Shown: positions 26,344 through 35,690 of the stretch, piece after piece
How the letters are laid out: each line of letters opens with the position of its first letter
How positions within the stretch are numbered: the stretch's first letter is position 1
Source: Shewanella marisflavi
GTDB lineage: Bacteria > Pseudomonadota > Gammaproteobacteria > Enterobacterales > Shewanellaceae
Reading direction: 5' to 3'
NCBI RefSeq assembly: GCF_023283925.1
Contig: NZ_JAKIKX010000003.1
Coordinates: 310,001-374,000, forward strand
DNA length: 64,000 nucleotides
Translations under genes and position numbers: made by a program
Notes under the pieces: model-generated
What the model was told of the DNA's origin: nothing
What the model saw: the letters and a program-made list of their open reading frames with translations, nothing else
The model's database searches: none

Positions 26344-26747
26344 TTTCCCCACTCCGTGTTGGTGCCTGTTCCGCTAGTTTAGCTTGTGTCACGATATTTC
26401 GCTAAAAAAAGATTTTAAGTGGTCAGGCACTGCATACCTAACACTGCATCATGGATGAACTCAATTATTCATTTAGAGGTATAGGTTAAATTTTAGTTAA
26501 ATTTTTATCATGTTTTGAGTAATTGTTCTAGAGGGGCTGTTTGAGCTTTAATGGCTATTATTTTTAGTTTTTTGTCGTGAGATCATTGCTATTGTTCACA
26601 TTTTCGAGTTAGTGGCTTATGGCCTATCTGACTTATTTAGACCAATTAATATTAGCAATTATTTCTCATTTGTTATAGAGGTGTAAATGAAATGTTTTTA
26701 TTTCACTCTGGGGAACGCCTGTGGTGGTTCGTGTGTTTTAGGCGCGA
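26344..26747. other. Regulatory gap between sigma-54 activator and TonB receptor
   Basis: A 404-base AT-rich divergent region. It contains CGATATTTCG at 26392-26401 followed by CTAA, a one-mismatch copy of the enhancer palindrome, placed about 50 bases before the activator start. No sigma-54 element with correct spacing was seen ahead of the TonB receptor, and no Fur box. Confidence 0.5.
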
Positions 26748-29375
26748 ATGATGGCGAAATATAACAAAAATTATGCGGGAAATATGATGATAACAAATAA
26801 GAATAAAGGTTTTGGCGTGAGTGCGCTTAGCTTTGCCATCTCGTTGGCGTTAACAGGGTCGTTAGCCAGTACACAGGCGCTTGCCGATGAGCTGCAGGCT
26901 GCAGCGTCTGACAATATTGAAAAGATCGCCGTGGTGGGGACACGTTCTGCCCCGCGCTCAATTGGTGATTCGCCAGTACCTATCGATATTATTAGCAGTG
27001 ATGATCTTAAGAAAAATGGTTCTACCGACATGATCGACATGCTGGTGACCTCGGTACCTTCCTTCAACTCCCGTGCTCAGCCAATTAGTGATGCGGCCAC
27101 TCTTATTCGTCCGGTCAACCTACGTGGCCTGCCGTCTGACAGTACCCTGGTATTGGTCAATGGCAAGCGTCGCCATAGAGCTTCGGTGATCGCTTTCCAG
27201 GGGGGCGGCATTAACGATGGTGCCCAGGGACCAGATATCTCTGTGATCCCCAGTGCGGCGCTAAAACAAGTTGAAGTGCTGCGTGACGGTGCCGCAGCGC
27301 AATATGGCTCAGATGCCATTGCCGGTGTGATGAACTTTGTTCTTAAAGATGACGCCGAAGGTGGCTCGATCACCGTAGGCCAAGGGGAGTACTACGAGGG
27401 TGACGGTGCCACCACCATAGATGCAAACGTGGGGCTACCTCTGTCTGACGCAGGTTTTGTTAACCTCAGCCTGCAATATAAGAATGCCGATCCTACCAGT
27501 CGCAGCATGCAGCGTCCCGATGCGGCAAACCTGATCGAGCAGGGCAACACCTTTGTCGAAGACCCGGCTCAGATTTGGGGTAACCCTGAGATCAAAGACG
27601 ACTATAGCTTCTTCCTGAACTCAGGTTACGATATCAACGATAATGCGCGCTTCTATGCCTTCGGTAACCTTTCATCGCGCGATGTGGTGGGGGGATTCTA
27701 CTATCGTAACCCTCACAATCGTGGCAATGTCTACTCGGTGGATGATGGCGAGACCTTGCTGGTGGGGGCGGTCAATGGCGATCCTTCGACCTGTGCCGTG
27801 GTCCCTATCCCTAAGGTAGATCTTGACGGTGATGGGATTCCCGATGTCGATGGCAACGTGCTCGAGACAGATGCCTACAAGGCGATGGTCGCCGACCCTA
27901 ACTGTTTTGCCATGAACCAGCTGCGTCCCGGTGGTTACACACCACAATTTGCCGGTACCGTTGAAGATGCTTCATTTTTTGCTGGCGTGAAAGGTGAGAT
28001 AGGCCAGTGGAACTATGATTTCAGCGCGGGGATGGGTAACAACAAGTCTACCTTCAGCCTGAAGAACTCGCTGAACCCCTCGCTGGGTTTAGATACGCCC
28101 ACCGACTTTGAAACCGGCGCCTATGAGCAGGCCGAAACCACGGTTAACCTGGACTTCTCACGTATGTTTACCGTGGGCAGCGTAGAAGATATCAGCTTTG
28201 CCAGTGGATTCGAATGGCGAGAAGAGTCCTTTGAGATCACTCAGGGCGAGGAAGCTTCTTGGATCGCCGGTCCCTATGCCGACCAGGGCTTCAACATTGG
28301 CTCTCACGGCTTTAAGGGCTTTGGCCCCGAGGCGGCAGGTAAAAACTCACGTAACAACATAGGTGTGTATGCAGATATGGAAGCCTACCTGGGCGAGCGT
28401 TGGTTGCTTGGCGCCGCGCTGCGTTACGAGGATTTCTCAACCTTCGGTGACACCCTGAACTATAAGCTGACGGCGCAGTTCTCGGCCACCGACGCGCTCT
28501 CTTTCCGCGCTTCTCACAGCACTGGTTTCCGTGCGCCGACAGTGGGTCAGGAGAATGTGGTAAACACTCAGACCTCTATCGTTGAGGGCGATTTGATCCA
28601 GACCTTCATCGCGCCGCCAACGGATCCGCTATCGGCCTTCTATGGCGGTAAGGTGCTTAAGCCCGAAGAGTCGGTCAGCTACGCCATCGGCGCCGTATTT
28701 GAGCATGAAAACCTCTTCGTGACGGTCGACTACTACAATATTGAAGTGACTGGACGTATCGCTCAGTCGAGCCAGATAGAGGTCGAAGCCGATGACTATG
28801 AGGCGCTGCGCGCCGCTGGTGTCGAGTTCCCAGAGCTGATCTCTGCGGTGACTTACTACACCAATGACTTCGATACCACGACTCAGGGTATCGATCTGGT
28901 GGCCTCTTATGATGCTCAGCTGTTGTCTGGCGATACCAAGTTCAGCCTGGCCTATGGCTGGACAGATACCAGTGTCGACAAGTACAACCCAAATACTACA
29001 GATGAGGGTAAGGTGCGTCGTTTAGAGGAGGGGATCCCGTCTCATCGTGCAACCCTGACCTGGGCTCAGTCTTGGGACAGATTCAGCATGTCGCTGCGCG
29101 GTAACTACTTTGGCGAGTATTATGCGACCCACGCCGACGACACCTCGGATTGGGGCTCAGAAATGGCCGATGCGGCGGTAACCTTGGATCTTGAGCTGAG
29201 CTATCAGTTCCTCGATAGCCTGACAGTCTCTATCGGTGCCAATAACCTGTTTGATCAGGAAGCGCAGAAGCTGAAAGACGGTACCCGTGGTGAGCTCGGT
29301 GCGATCTACTATGAGAGTGGCCCGTTCGATTACAACGGTGGCTACTACTATGGTCGCGTGAACTACCGTTTCTAA
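26748..29375 (+). CDS. TonB-dependent receptor (large, non-siderophore type)
   Basis: An 875-residue outer-membrane receptor. A signal peptide ends near ALA, followed by DNIEKIAVVGTR (TonB-box region) and a plug domain with VLVNGKRRHR, VIPSAALKQVEVLRDGAAAQ, YGSDAIAGVMNFVLK. The barrel closes with GGYYYGRVNYRF. The plug type and length match receptors for sugars, peptides or other nutrients more than siderophores. Translation may begin at 26784, which has GGGA upstream. It carries its own terminator and no transporter or hydrolase genes are next to it, so the substrate cannot be inferred. Confidence 0.9.
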   Translation: MMAKYNKNYAGNMMITNKNKGFGVSALSFAISLALTGSLASTQALADELQAAASDNIEKIAVVGTRSAPRSIGDSPVPIDIISSDDLKKNGSTDMIDMLVTSVPSFNSRAQPISDAATLIRPVNLRGLPSDSTLVLVNGKRRHRASVIAFQGGGINDGAQGPDISVIPSAALKQVEVLRDGAAAQYGSDAIAGVMNFVLKDDAEGGSITVGQGEYYEGDGATTIDANVGLPLSDAGFVNLSLQYKNADPTSRSMQRPDAANLIEQGNTFVEDPAQIWGNPEIKDDYSFFLNSGYDINDNARFYAFGNLSSRDVVGGFYYRNPHNRGNVYSVDDGETLLVGAVNGDPSTCAVVPIPKVDLDGDGIPDVDGNVLETDAYKAMVADPNCFAMNQLRPGGYTPQFAGTVEDASFFAGVKGEIGQWNYDFSAGMGNNKSTFSLKNSLNPSLGLDTPTDFETGAYEQAETTVNLDFSRMFTVGSVEDISFASGFEWREESFEITQGEEASWIAGPYADQGFNIGSHGFKGFGPEAAGKNSRNNIGVYADMEAYLGERWLLGAALRYEDFSTFGDTLNYKLTAQFSATDALSFRASHSTGFRAPTVGQENVVNTQTSIVEGDLIQTFIAPPTDPLSAFYGGKVLKPEESVSYAIGAVFEHENLFVTVDYYNIEVTGRIAQSSQIEVEADDYEALRAAGVEFPELISAVTYYTNDFDTTTQGIDLVASYDAQLLSGDTKFSLAYGWTDTSVDKYNPNTTDEGKVRRLEEGIPSHRATLTWAQSWDRFSMSLRGNYFGEYYATHADDTSDWGSEMADAAVTLDLELSYQFLDSLTVSIGANNLFDQEAQKLKDGTRGELGAIYYESGPFDYNGGYYYGRVNYRF

Positions 29376-29409
29376 TATGATTCGGTGTTTATCGGATAGA
29401 TGATGAAAC

Positions 29410-29438
29410 AAGAAGGCTGCATTGCAGCCTTCTTTTTT
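29410..29438 (+). terminator. Rho-independent terminator of the TonB receptor gene
   Basis: Stem AGAAGGCTGCA / TGCAGCCTTCT with a minimal loop, followed by TTTTTT. Confidence 0.9.
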
Positions 29439-29464
29439 AGCGACTCTTTCTGTGCTGAATACAC

Positions 29465-30004
29465 TTAGCCGCGAAGGGGGAGGGCGCTGAGCAGATCATC
29501 GATAGATAGCACCCTGGGCAGCACCAGCCCATTAGGATGAGCCTGGCTATAAACGATATTAAAAGGCACGCCATAGGCTTGATACTTTGCCAGATAGGCC
29601 TCAATCATGGCATCGCTGTGGGTGAGATCGCCGCGCATCAACACCATATCCTTATCCTTTAATCGCTCAACCACCACAGCCTGATGCAGTACCCTGTCTT
29701 TATTGGCTTTGCAGATGTTGCACCAATCGGCGCTGACATCCACAAATACCGTTTTGCCCTCAGCGAGTATGCTCTCTATTTTTTCGGGGACGAGTGGCTG
29801 CCACACCAACTCTTTATAGGCATTGGCGTCGGCTTTAGGGTAGATAAAATAGCTGATGGCGCCATTAATAGATGCAAACACTAGCAGCAAGGCCAAGACG
29901 GCTGTGGGAATTTGACTGCCCTTTGCTTTCTTGTAACTGAGCCAGGCCAGGAGACCAAGCAGTAAGCTCAGGGTGAGAGCGCTGACCAATAAGATGCTAT
30001 TCAT
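29465..30004 (-). CDS. Membrane-anchored thioredoxin-like protein
   Basis: A 179-residue protein with two N-terminal membrane helices (about 3-23 and 33-55) followed by a thioredoxin-fold domain on the periplasmic side. The active site is DVSADWCNICKAN with Cys95 and Cys98. The domain closely parallels the C-terminal domain of DsbD (VFVDVSADWC, GVPFNIVY), so it probably passes electrons to periplasmic thiols. The upstream DsbD transmembrane domain is absent; it may act with a separate partner. It is convergent with the TonB receptor gene. Confidence 0.85.
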   Translation of the reverse strand: MNSILLVSALTLSLLLGLLAWLSYKKAKGSQIPTAVLALLLVFASINGAISYFIYPKADANAYKELVWQPLVPEKIESILAEGKTVFVDVSADWCNICKANKDRVLHQAVVVERLKDKDMVLMRGDLTHSDAMIEAYLAKYQAYGVPFNIVYSQAHPNGLVLPRVLSIDDLLSALPLRG

Positions 30005-30204
30005 GCTGTCCTTAGTATTTGTTTCATTGCATTATTTTACGGATCTGTCTTGCGTCGACCAGTGTAACACCCCTTGGCTTAATTAAAGCTTGTTGGCGAA
30101 TGGGGTGTGAAAGATTTGTTTGCAATTGATGCTTTGCGCCGACTGTAGAATCTTTGTAAGCTGCCCCATCACCACAATAGAATAACAATAATAGGATGTT
30201 TTTA

Positions 30205-31773
30205 ATGGCAGATTTATGTTTGCGACCCTTCTCGGTAATTCACAGCAAAATTAAATTGACCAAATATCTATGCGCTGCGGCTGGGCTGTCGCTCATGTTG
30301 TTGAGCTTGCCGGGTCATAGCGCAGAGCAGGACAAGGCAAAGACCGATAAGCCACAGGTCGCGGTCGAGCCTATGGTCTACACCAGCGAAGGTCAGGTTA
30401 AAATTGCAGGAGAGCGGGTACATTATCGCACCATAGCGTCAGAAACCATCTTGGAAGATGACAAAGATAAGCCGCTAGCCAGTATCTTTTCAGTGAGTTA
30501 TCTGCGCACCAAGACAGACACTAAGACACCAAGACCAGTCACTTTTGTGTTTAACGGTGGGCCTGGCTCGGCATCGCTCTGGCTGCACATGGGCTTGTTT
30601 GGTCCTAAGCGTGTGGTAGTGCCGGGTGATGCCAAAGACGATGGCGCCGCTCCCTATCGTTTAGTGGATAACGAGTTTTCGATTCTGGATAAGTCTGATC
30701 TGGTGTTTATCGATCCCGTCGGCACAGGTTTTAGCCGAGCACTGGGGGAGAACAAGGGGCAAGATTTTTGGGGCGTGAAAGAGGATGCCCAGTCGATCGC
30801 CGAGTTTGTCCGCCGCTGGCTCATCGAACATGGCCGTTGGAATTCACCTAAATATATTGCCGGTGAGAGCTATGGCACGACCCGCGCGGCGGCATTGGTG
30901 AATGAGCTGCAATCTGGCTGGACAGATATTTCGGTCAATGGCGTTATGTTGATCTCATCGATTCTGGACTTTAGCCATGCCCGCTATCAGCCAGGAAACA
31001 ATCAGCCCTATATCGGCTTCCTGCCAACCATGGCGGCGACCGCTTTTTACCATGACAAGGTGGCCGCCACCGATAAGGCGATGGGGTTAACCGCCTTCGT
31101 CGAGGCTGCGCGCCAGTTTGCGATAAAGGATTATGCCTTGGCGCTGTTGCAGGGCAGTCGTTTGCCTGAGCAGGATTATCAGGCGGTGCGTCAGCAGCTG
31201 GCTCGTTTTACCGGCTTGAGTGAAAGCTACTTAGACAGAGTGAATCTCAGGGTTAGTGCCAGTCGCTACACCAAGCAGCTGCTCAGGGACCAAGACCTCA
31301 CAGTCGGTCGTTTAGACAGCCGTTATCTGGGGAGAGACTATGACAGTGGTGGCGAGCGCAACGATGGTGATCCTTCTGGTTATGGCATAGATGGTGCCTA
31401 TACGGCGGCCATTCATGAATACCTGTATAAAGACCTTGGGGTGCAGATCACTCGTCCATTTAACGTACTCTCTGTCGACGTTAACCGAGGTTGGAACTGG
31501 AATATTAGCGGTAAGCAGATGCACTATGTCAATGTGGCGCCATACCTTGGCGAGGCGCAGCGGGAAAACAGCGACTTTAAGATCTTGGTGGCCAATGGTT
31601 ACTATGACTTTGCGACTCCCTTCTTTGCCACCGAAAATACGATGGCCGACAATGGTATAGACAATAGCCGAGTAGAGATGCACTACTATGAGGCGGGCCA
31701 TATGATGTATGTGGAGCCAGCATCGCTGGCGGCTCTGGCTAAGGATATTCGCCAGTTCTATCAGGCGAATTAA
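30205..31773 (+). CDS. Serine carboxypeptidase-like (S10 family) secreted peptidase
   Basis: A protein of about 522 residues with an N-terminal signal ending near GHSAEQ and an S10-type alpha/beta-hydrolase fold. The oxyanion loop is FVFNGGPGSASLWLHMG, the nucleophile Ser222 lies in GESYGTTRAA, Asp in NGYYDFATP and His in EAGHMMYVEP, so the triad is complete. It is expected to trim C-terminal residues of peptides in the periplasm or outside. Start 30205 is preferred over 30196 because its AGG lies nine bases upstream. The LysE gene follows after 21 bases. Confidence 0.9.
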   Translation: MADLCLRPFSVIHSKIKLTKYLCAAAGLSLMLLSLPGHSAEQDKAKTDKPQVAVEPMVYTSEGQVKIAGERVHYRTIASETILEDDKDKPLASIFSVSYLRTKTDTKTPRPVTFVFNGGPGSASLWLHMGLFGPKRVVVPGDAKDDGAAPYRLVDNEFSILDKSDLVFIDPVGTGFSRALGENKGQDFWGVKEDAQSIAEFVRRWLIEHGRWNSPKYIAGESYGTTRAAALVNELQSGWTDISVNGVMLISSILDFSHARYQPGNNQPYIGFLPTMAATAFYHDKVAATDKAMGLTAFVEAARQFAIKDYALALLQGSRLPEQDYQAVRQQLARFTGLSESYLDRVNLRVSASRYTKQLLRDQDLTVGRLDSRYLGRDYDSGGERNDGDPSGYGIDGAYTAAIHEYLYKDLGVQITRPFNVLSVDVNRGWNWNISGKQMHYVNVAPYLGEAQRENSDFKILVANGYYDFATPFFATENTMADNGIDNSRVEMHYYEAGHMMYVEPASLAALAKDIRQFYQAN

Positions 31774-31794
31774 TCTTGCGACAGAGGAAACGAA

Positions 31795-32409
31795 ATGAGT
31801 TTTAGTGCGTGGCTGGGGTTGTTAGCCATCTGTTGTTTGGGGGCCATGTCTCCCGGGCCGAGTCTGGCCATGGTGGTGCGCCATACCTTAGGTGGCGGTC
31901 GGGCAAATGGCATTGTCTGTGCTTGGGCGCATTCCATTGGCATAGGCGTCTATGCCCTGGTCACCCTGCTTGGGCTTGCTGTGCTACTCAAGCAGGCGCC
32001 GCTGGTGTTCAATGGTATCGCCATTATTGGGGCGCTTTACCTGGCCTATATCGGTGTACAGGCGCTGCGCTCTAAAGGCGGGATGTCAGACAAGCTAGCG
32101 GCGGGGAAGTCGAGCGATCTTGTGACAGCAGCCCGTGATGGCATAGCTATCTCGTTGTTTAATCCCAAGATAATGCTATTTTTCCTGGCACTCTTTAGTC
32201 AGTTTGTGTTGGTGGCCGATGAGCTTTGGGGGAAGTCGCTTATCGTGTTGACGCCGCTGGTGGTCGATGGTCTTTGGTACACACTAATCGCGCTTTTGCT
32301 GTCGCACAAATCCGTGTTGCCTAAGCTCAGGGAGAAGGCGGGACTTATAGACAAACTCTCAGGGATAGTGTTGATTTTACTGGCGGTAAGGGTGCTAGTG
32401 ACCCTCTAG
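31795..32409 (+). CDS. LysE/RhtB family amino-acid exporter
   Basis: A 204-residue inner-membrane protein with six hydrophobic segments and the RhtB-type signature MSPGPSLAMVVRHTLGGGRANG near the N-terminus plus SLFNPKIMLFFLALFSQFV in the middle. The family exports amino acids such as threonine, homoserine or leucine. It begins 21 bases after the S10 peptidase with AGAGGAAA upstream, so the two may share a transcript; exporting surplus amino acids from peptide breakdown would fit, as an inference. Confidence 0.88.
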   Translation: MSFSAWLGLLAICCLGAMSPGPSLAMVVRHTLGGGRANGIVCAWAHSIGIGVYALVTLLGLAVLLKQAPLVFNGIAIIGALYLAYIGVQALRSKGGMSDKLAAGKSSDLVTAARDGIAISLFNPKIMLFFLALFSQFVLVADELWGKSLIVLTPLVVDGLWYTLIALLLSHKSVLPKLREKAGLIDKLSGIVLILLAVRVLVTL

Positions 32410-32472
32410 TCTTAGGCTATGCGGCCAAGGTGTCTCCTTAGCCGCTAACCTGATTTCGCTTTTCAGCCGGCT

Positions 32473-32790
32473 CTAACCGTTAAATACCTGTACGGCATCG
32501 TCTTTAGCGGCTTCAGGCTCAGTCTTTGGTGGATTGTCGATATGATCATCCAGGTTATCGCTGAGCATCTCTTGATATTCTTTGGTAAACCACTCCAGAG
32601 CGTTAGCTTTTTCTGCCTTAAGATCGGCCGACTTAAGGGCGGCTTCGAAGGCATTGAAACGTGCTGCGGCAAAACGCAGTGCCGTGCCGACTTTGGCAAC
32701 ATCTTGCTCCTGGGCACTTAGCTCGTTGGCTAAGGCAATAAACTTATCGGCTAATTGAAAAATTGTGGTTTCTTTTTGCTGTTCAGACAT
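32473..32790 (-). CDS. DUF3144 family protein
   Basis: A soluble acidic protein of about 105 residues, recognised as DUF3144 by TTIFQLADKFIALANELSAQ, the VGTALRFAAARFNAFEA core and LEWFTKEYQEMLSDNLDDHI. It is predicted all-helical. The role is unknown. The start at 32790 is preferred to a GTG at 32802 because family members begin at this methionine. It stands alone. Confidence 0.82.
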   Translation of the reverse strand: MSEQQKETTIFQLADKFIALANELSAQEQDVAKVGTALRFAAARFNAFEAALKSADLKAEKANALEWFTKEYQEMLSDNLDDHIDNPPKTEPEAAKDDAVQVFNG

Positions 32791-32911
32791 GCGCTCGCTC
32801 ACAGGTAAGTCAATTTGTAAGTCTGCATAGTAACGTAAATTAGCCGTTAGTGAAGCATAGATTTGGGCGTAATGAGATCTGTATCGCCAATCCTACCGGG
32901 TGTTTCAACCC

Positions 32912-33448
32912 TTAATTTAGCGGATCGCTATCTACGCTAACCTGGCCGCTACGCGAGTCATAGTAGATACTGAGTTTCTGGTTGTCGCTAAGGTGGTAGC
33001 GGCACTGATTTACGCTGATATAGTTGGCCTTATAATCTGTGTTACTCTGGTCATCGCTGCGTGAGACACTGGGTTCGTCCCCCTGGAAAATGGTTTCCCA
33101 TACAGAGATACAATCTTCGACATTATCTAGTTGTGGTGAGGCTTCGTTGTCTGTGAAATAGTGCTGAGCTGGCCAGCCGTTGACATTAAAATCCATCTCA
33201 CCACTTTCGTCATCGCCAAAGGTTTTAAGGTTTTCTGCCGGGCCTGAACCGACGCGAACGGCCCAGACGGCGTGGGCGAGATCGATGCCGGATTTAAAGG
33301 CGCCACCAGTGGCTTTGACGCTGGAGACTTGAGCGTCCTGAGACAGGTTGATAAATTTCGGCAAGGCGGTGACCGCCAGGATCCCCAGCACTATGATCAC
33401 AACGACCAGTTCTATTAGGGTAAAACCATGTTTATGGGCTAAGGACAT
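32912..33448 (-). CDS. Type IV pilin-like protein (MSHA/pseudopilin type)
   Basis: A 178-residue prepilin. The short positive leader ends in G before [20 protein letters not shown], the canonical PilD cleavage/N-methylation site and hydrophobic helix with Glu5. The globular part has a cysteine pair (in EDCISVW and NQCRYHL) likely forming the D-loop disulphide. Length and helix are like MSHA-type pilins. It is orphaned, with no pilus assembly genes next to it, so it could be a minor pilin. Start 33448 has GAGGAT upstream; an in-frame TTG at 33454 is less likely. Confidence 0.85.
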   Translation of the reverse strand: MSLAHKHGFTLIELVVVIIVLGILAVTALPKFINLSQDAQVSSVKATGGAFKSGIDLAHAVWAVRVGSGPAENLKTFGDDESGEMDFNVNGWPAQHYFTDNEASPQLDNVEDCISVWETIFQGDEPSVSRSDDQSNTDYKANYISVNQCRYHLSDNQKLSIYYDSRSGQVSVDSDPLN

Positions 33449-33585
33449 CAGCAAATCCTCTTGGTGTGCGCAGAAGGCACTCTAACTGGGTGTGAATGCT
33501 TGGTGTTTTGGCTGGCAATAAGAGTTTCATGCCGACAATACAACAGGATTTTAGTTTTTTTTTGAAGAGATAGAAAGAGATAGAT

Positions 33586-34254
33586 ATGACAGAGATCAGC
33601 CAATGGCAAGATTTTATCGCCGAGGAAGCGCAGCAAGATTACTTTCGCCAGTTACAGGACTTTGTGCAGGCTGAGCGAGACGCGGGTAAGGCGATCTATC
33701 CGGCTAAAGAGCAGGTCTTTAACGCCTTTGAGCTGACTCCACTTGATAAGGTGAGGGTGGTGTTGATAGGCCAGGACCCTTATCACGGTGAGGGGCAGGC
33801 CCATGGCCTCTGTTTCTCCGTGCAGCCCGGAGTTAAGGTGCCGCCATCGCTGATGAATATGTATAAGGAGCTGGCCAGTGATATCCATGGTTTTACTGTG
33901 CCTGACCATGGTTATTTAGCCAAATGGGCCGAGCAGGGGATATTGATGCTCAATACCGTGCTCACGGTGGAGCAGGGTAAGGCGCATTCCCATGCCAAGA
34001 TGGGGTGGGAGACCTTTACCGACAATGCATTAAGGTTACTCAATGCCCAAAATCGTCCCATTATTTTCGTGTTATGGGGCGGGCATGCCATGAAGAAGAG
34101 CAAGTTAATTAAGGCGGCGCAGCACCATCTGGTGACCGGACCGCACCCATCGCCCCTGTCGGCGTATCGAGGATTTTTTGGCTGCAAACATTTCTCAAAA
34201 ATCAATGCCTTGTTAAAGGATTTAGGGCAAACTCCGATCGAGTGGCAGATATAA
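33586..34254 (+). CDS. ung: Uracil-DNA glycosylase, family 1
   Basis: A 222-residue base-excision repair enzyme that removes uracil from DNA. The catalytic water-activating motif [18 protein letters not shown] places Asp64, and the C-terminal [13 protein letters not shown] loop places His187, both at the same numbers as in E. coli Ung. The stacking Phe is in CFSV. Length and start are standard. It is monocistronic; a perfect 10-base inverted repeat lies downstream at 34340. Confidence 0.96.
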   Translation: MTEISQWQDFIAEEAQQDYFRQLQDFVQAERDAGKAIYPAKEQVFNAFELTPLDKVRVVLIGQDPYHGEGQAHGLCFSVQPGVKVPPSLMNMYKELASDIHGFTVPDHGYLAKWAEQGILMLNTVLTVEQGKAHSHAKMGWETFTDNALRLLNAQNRPIIFVLWGGHAMKKSKLIKAAQHHLVTGPHPSPLSAYRGFFGCKHFSKINALLKDLGQTPIEWQI

Positions 34255-34339
34255 AAAGCAGACAAACATGCTACAAAATCATACTTGCCGTACCATGAAA
34301 ACCTAATTATATTGATACATGAGTGTAACGTAACTGTTA

Positions 34340-34369
34340 ATGAAACTGATCTGGATGGCTCAGTTTCAT
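34340..34369. repeat. Hairpin downstream of ung
   Basis: Perfect arms ATGAAACTGA / TCAGTTTCAT with a 10-base loop. No T-run follows, so it is a possible weak terminator or RNA-stabilising stem. Confidence 0.45.
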
Positions 34370-34442
34370 TGCTTCAACGGGTTATGACCGCTTGGGTAGG
34401 TTGCAAACTTATCCGAACATGGCTTTCAAGGCGGACGGGAAT

Positions 34443-35036
34443 ATGGATATTAGAGCAAAGCGAGGAACGCTTGTTCGTTGGAATCAGGAGCAGCGCGTAG
34501 GCTTTATCGCACCGGAAGATGGTTCTGACGAACTCAGGATCTTTGGCATCAATCTACTCCCCTATGAACACATGCCCAAAGAGGGTGAGCCTGTCGTGTA
34601 TCGACAGTGGAAAGACACGCTACGTGGCACTAAGGTGACTAAGGCCGAGATAGATCTGGGTAACCCCATCACACTGACCTCTCCCTTCGAATCTCACGAT
34701 AAATTTGCCAATGACGATGCGATCAGTTGGCGCGTCAAGGTCGCATTGGTGGCACTTGCTATCGCCTTTGGTAATCTGCTTTACCTGTTTATGATTAATT
34801 ACGATGTGTCCGGCGAGGTTGATATCAAACCGCCTGAAGGACTTTTTCCGCCCGGCTCTGAATACTATGTCGGCAAGCAAGATCTATCGGATGTGGTTTT
34901 TAGTTGCGATGCCCGGCAGCAGTGCCTGCAGATGACCTCTTGCCAGGAGGCCAAATACTTTGTGCAAAACTGCCCAGGGTTTCAAAGCAAAGTGGGTGAT
35001 ATGCCCTGTGAAACGCTTTGGTGTAAACCTGATTAG
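34443..35036 (+). CDS. Cold-shock-domain / membrane / Excalibur-type protein
   Basis: A 197-residue protein of three parts: an N-terminal cold-shock-like OB fold (GTLVRWNQEQRVGFIAPEDG, residues about 7-75), one membrane helix (VKVALVALAIAFGNLLYLFM, about 100-120), and a C-terminal cysteine-rich Excalibur-like domain (FSCDARQQCLQMTSCQEAKY). This combination recurs in proteobacterial proteins of unknown function. The nucleic-acid-binding part would face the cytosol and the Cys domain the periplasm. The start at 34443 fits the domain boundary; upstream ATGs lack a ribosome site. Confidence 0.75.
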   Translation: MDIRAKRGTLVRWNQEQRVGFIAPEDGSDELRIFGINLLPYEHMPKEGEPVVYRQWKDTLRGTKVTKAEIDLGNPITLTSPFESHDKFANDDAISWRVKVALVALAIAFGNLLYLFMINYDVSGEVDIKPPEGLFPPGSEYYVGKQDLSDVVFSCDARQQCLQMTSCQEAKYFVQNCPGFQSKVGDMPCETLWCKPD

Positions 35037-35051
35037 GTGCCACTTAGATGA

Positions 35052-35501
35052 TCAGTTAGATTTTCTCAGTTGATATTGCTGTGCCAGTGCCCCTTTAATG
35101 CGTTCGCCCTTATCATCTAACATAAACAGAATATTCTCACCGACCTGAAGCTGCATGCCTCTGGCTTTGTCATCTAAGGTGATCTTATTGCCCTGGCCAT
35201 TCCAGCGAAATTGCCCTTGTTGCTCAATCCCCTGTTGCTTGTCTGATTTCCCCAGGTATACCTGACTGAGTTGGTAGCTGTAGTCGGCGTTAAGCTGCAG
35301 ACGCAGAGCTATCCCTTGGCAGTCGGCGCAGGGCAGGGTGCCCGTATAGAGGCCGGGCCAATCCAGCGCGTTGCGGCTGGTATCACCTATGGGGATTTCG
35401 GCTGTTTTCACGGCTTGTGGCTCAGGTGCTTGACTGGTTTGCTGGGCACAGGCGCTAAGGGCAAGCAGGGCCATGGGCAGTAATCGCGCGGCAATCTTCA
35501 T
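35052..35501 (-). CDS. nlpE: NlpE-like outer-membrane lipoprotein
   Basis: A 149-residue lipoprotein with a signal ending at LSACAQ and one NlpE N-terminal domain: WPGLYTGTLPCADCQGIALR, with the CxxC pair, and YLGKSDKQQGIEQQGQFRWN. E. coli NlpE senses faulty lipoprotein transport or copper and activates the Cpx response; this protein corresponds to its N-terminal domain only, the form common outside enterics. Whether it signals to Cpx here is not shown. AAGGAAAA precedes the start. Confidence 0.85.
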   Translation of the reverse strand: MKIAARLLPMALLALSACAQQTSQAPEPQAVKTAEIPIGDTSRNALDWPGLYTGTLPCADCQGIALRLQLNADYSYQLSQVYLGKSDKQQGIEQQGQFRWNGQGNKITLDDKARGMQLQVGENILFMLDDKGERIKGALAQQYQLRKSN

Positions 35502-35690
35502 TTATCTTTTCCTTATTGGCGGCGTGAGCATGACTGAGGTAGAAACAGGGATGCGTAACACTTAAAAATACGATACTTGTCTTTGCACACTTTAGCCCGT
35601 CTTGGTGGGGCTTTCAAAGTGGGTTTCACTATGGCTTTGCTTGCTCCGGTATTAAAACGTTCCGATGACAAAAATTAGACTAGATCTGCT

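Noticed and set aside
26600..26747. Sigma-54 promoter for the second TonB receptor
   Set aside because: Several TGG triplets occur, but none has GC at the correct spacing.
28000..29000. Ribosomal or transfer RNA genes
   Set aside because: No tRNA cloverleaf or rRNA signature was seen here or elsewhere in the window.
34392..34442. Earlier start or attC-like element before the cold-shock/Excalibur gene
   Set aside because: Upstream ATGs lack ribosome sites, and no integron core site pair could be found.
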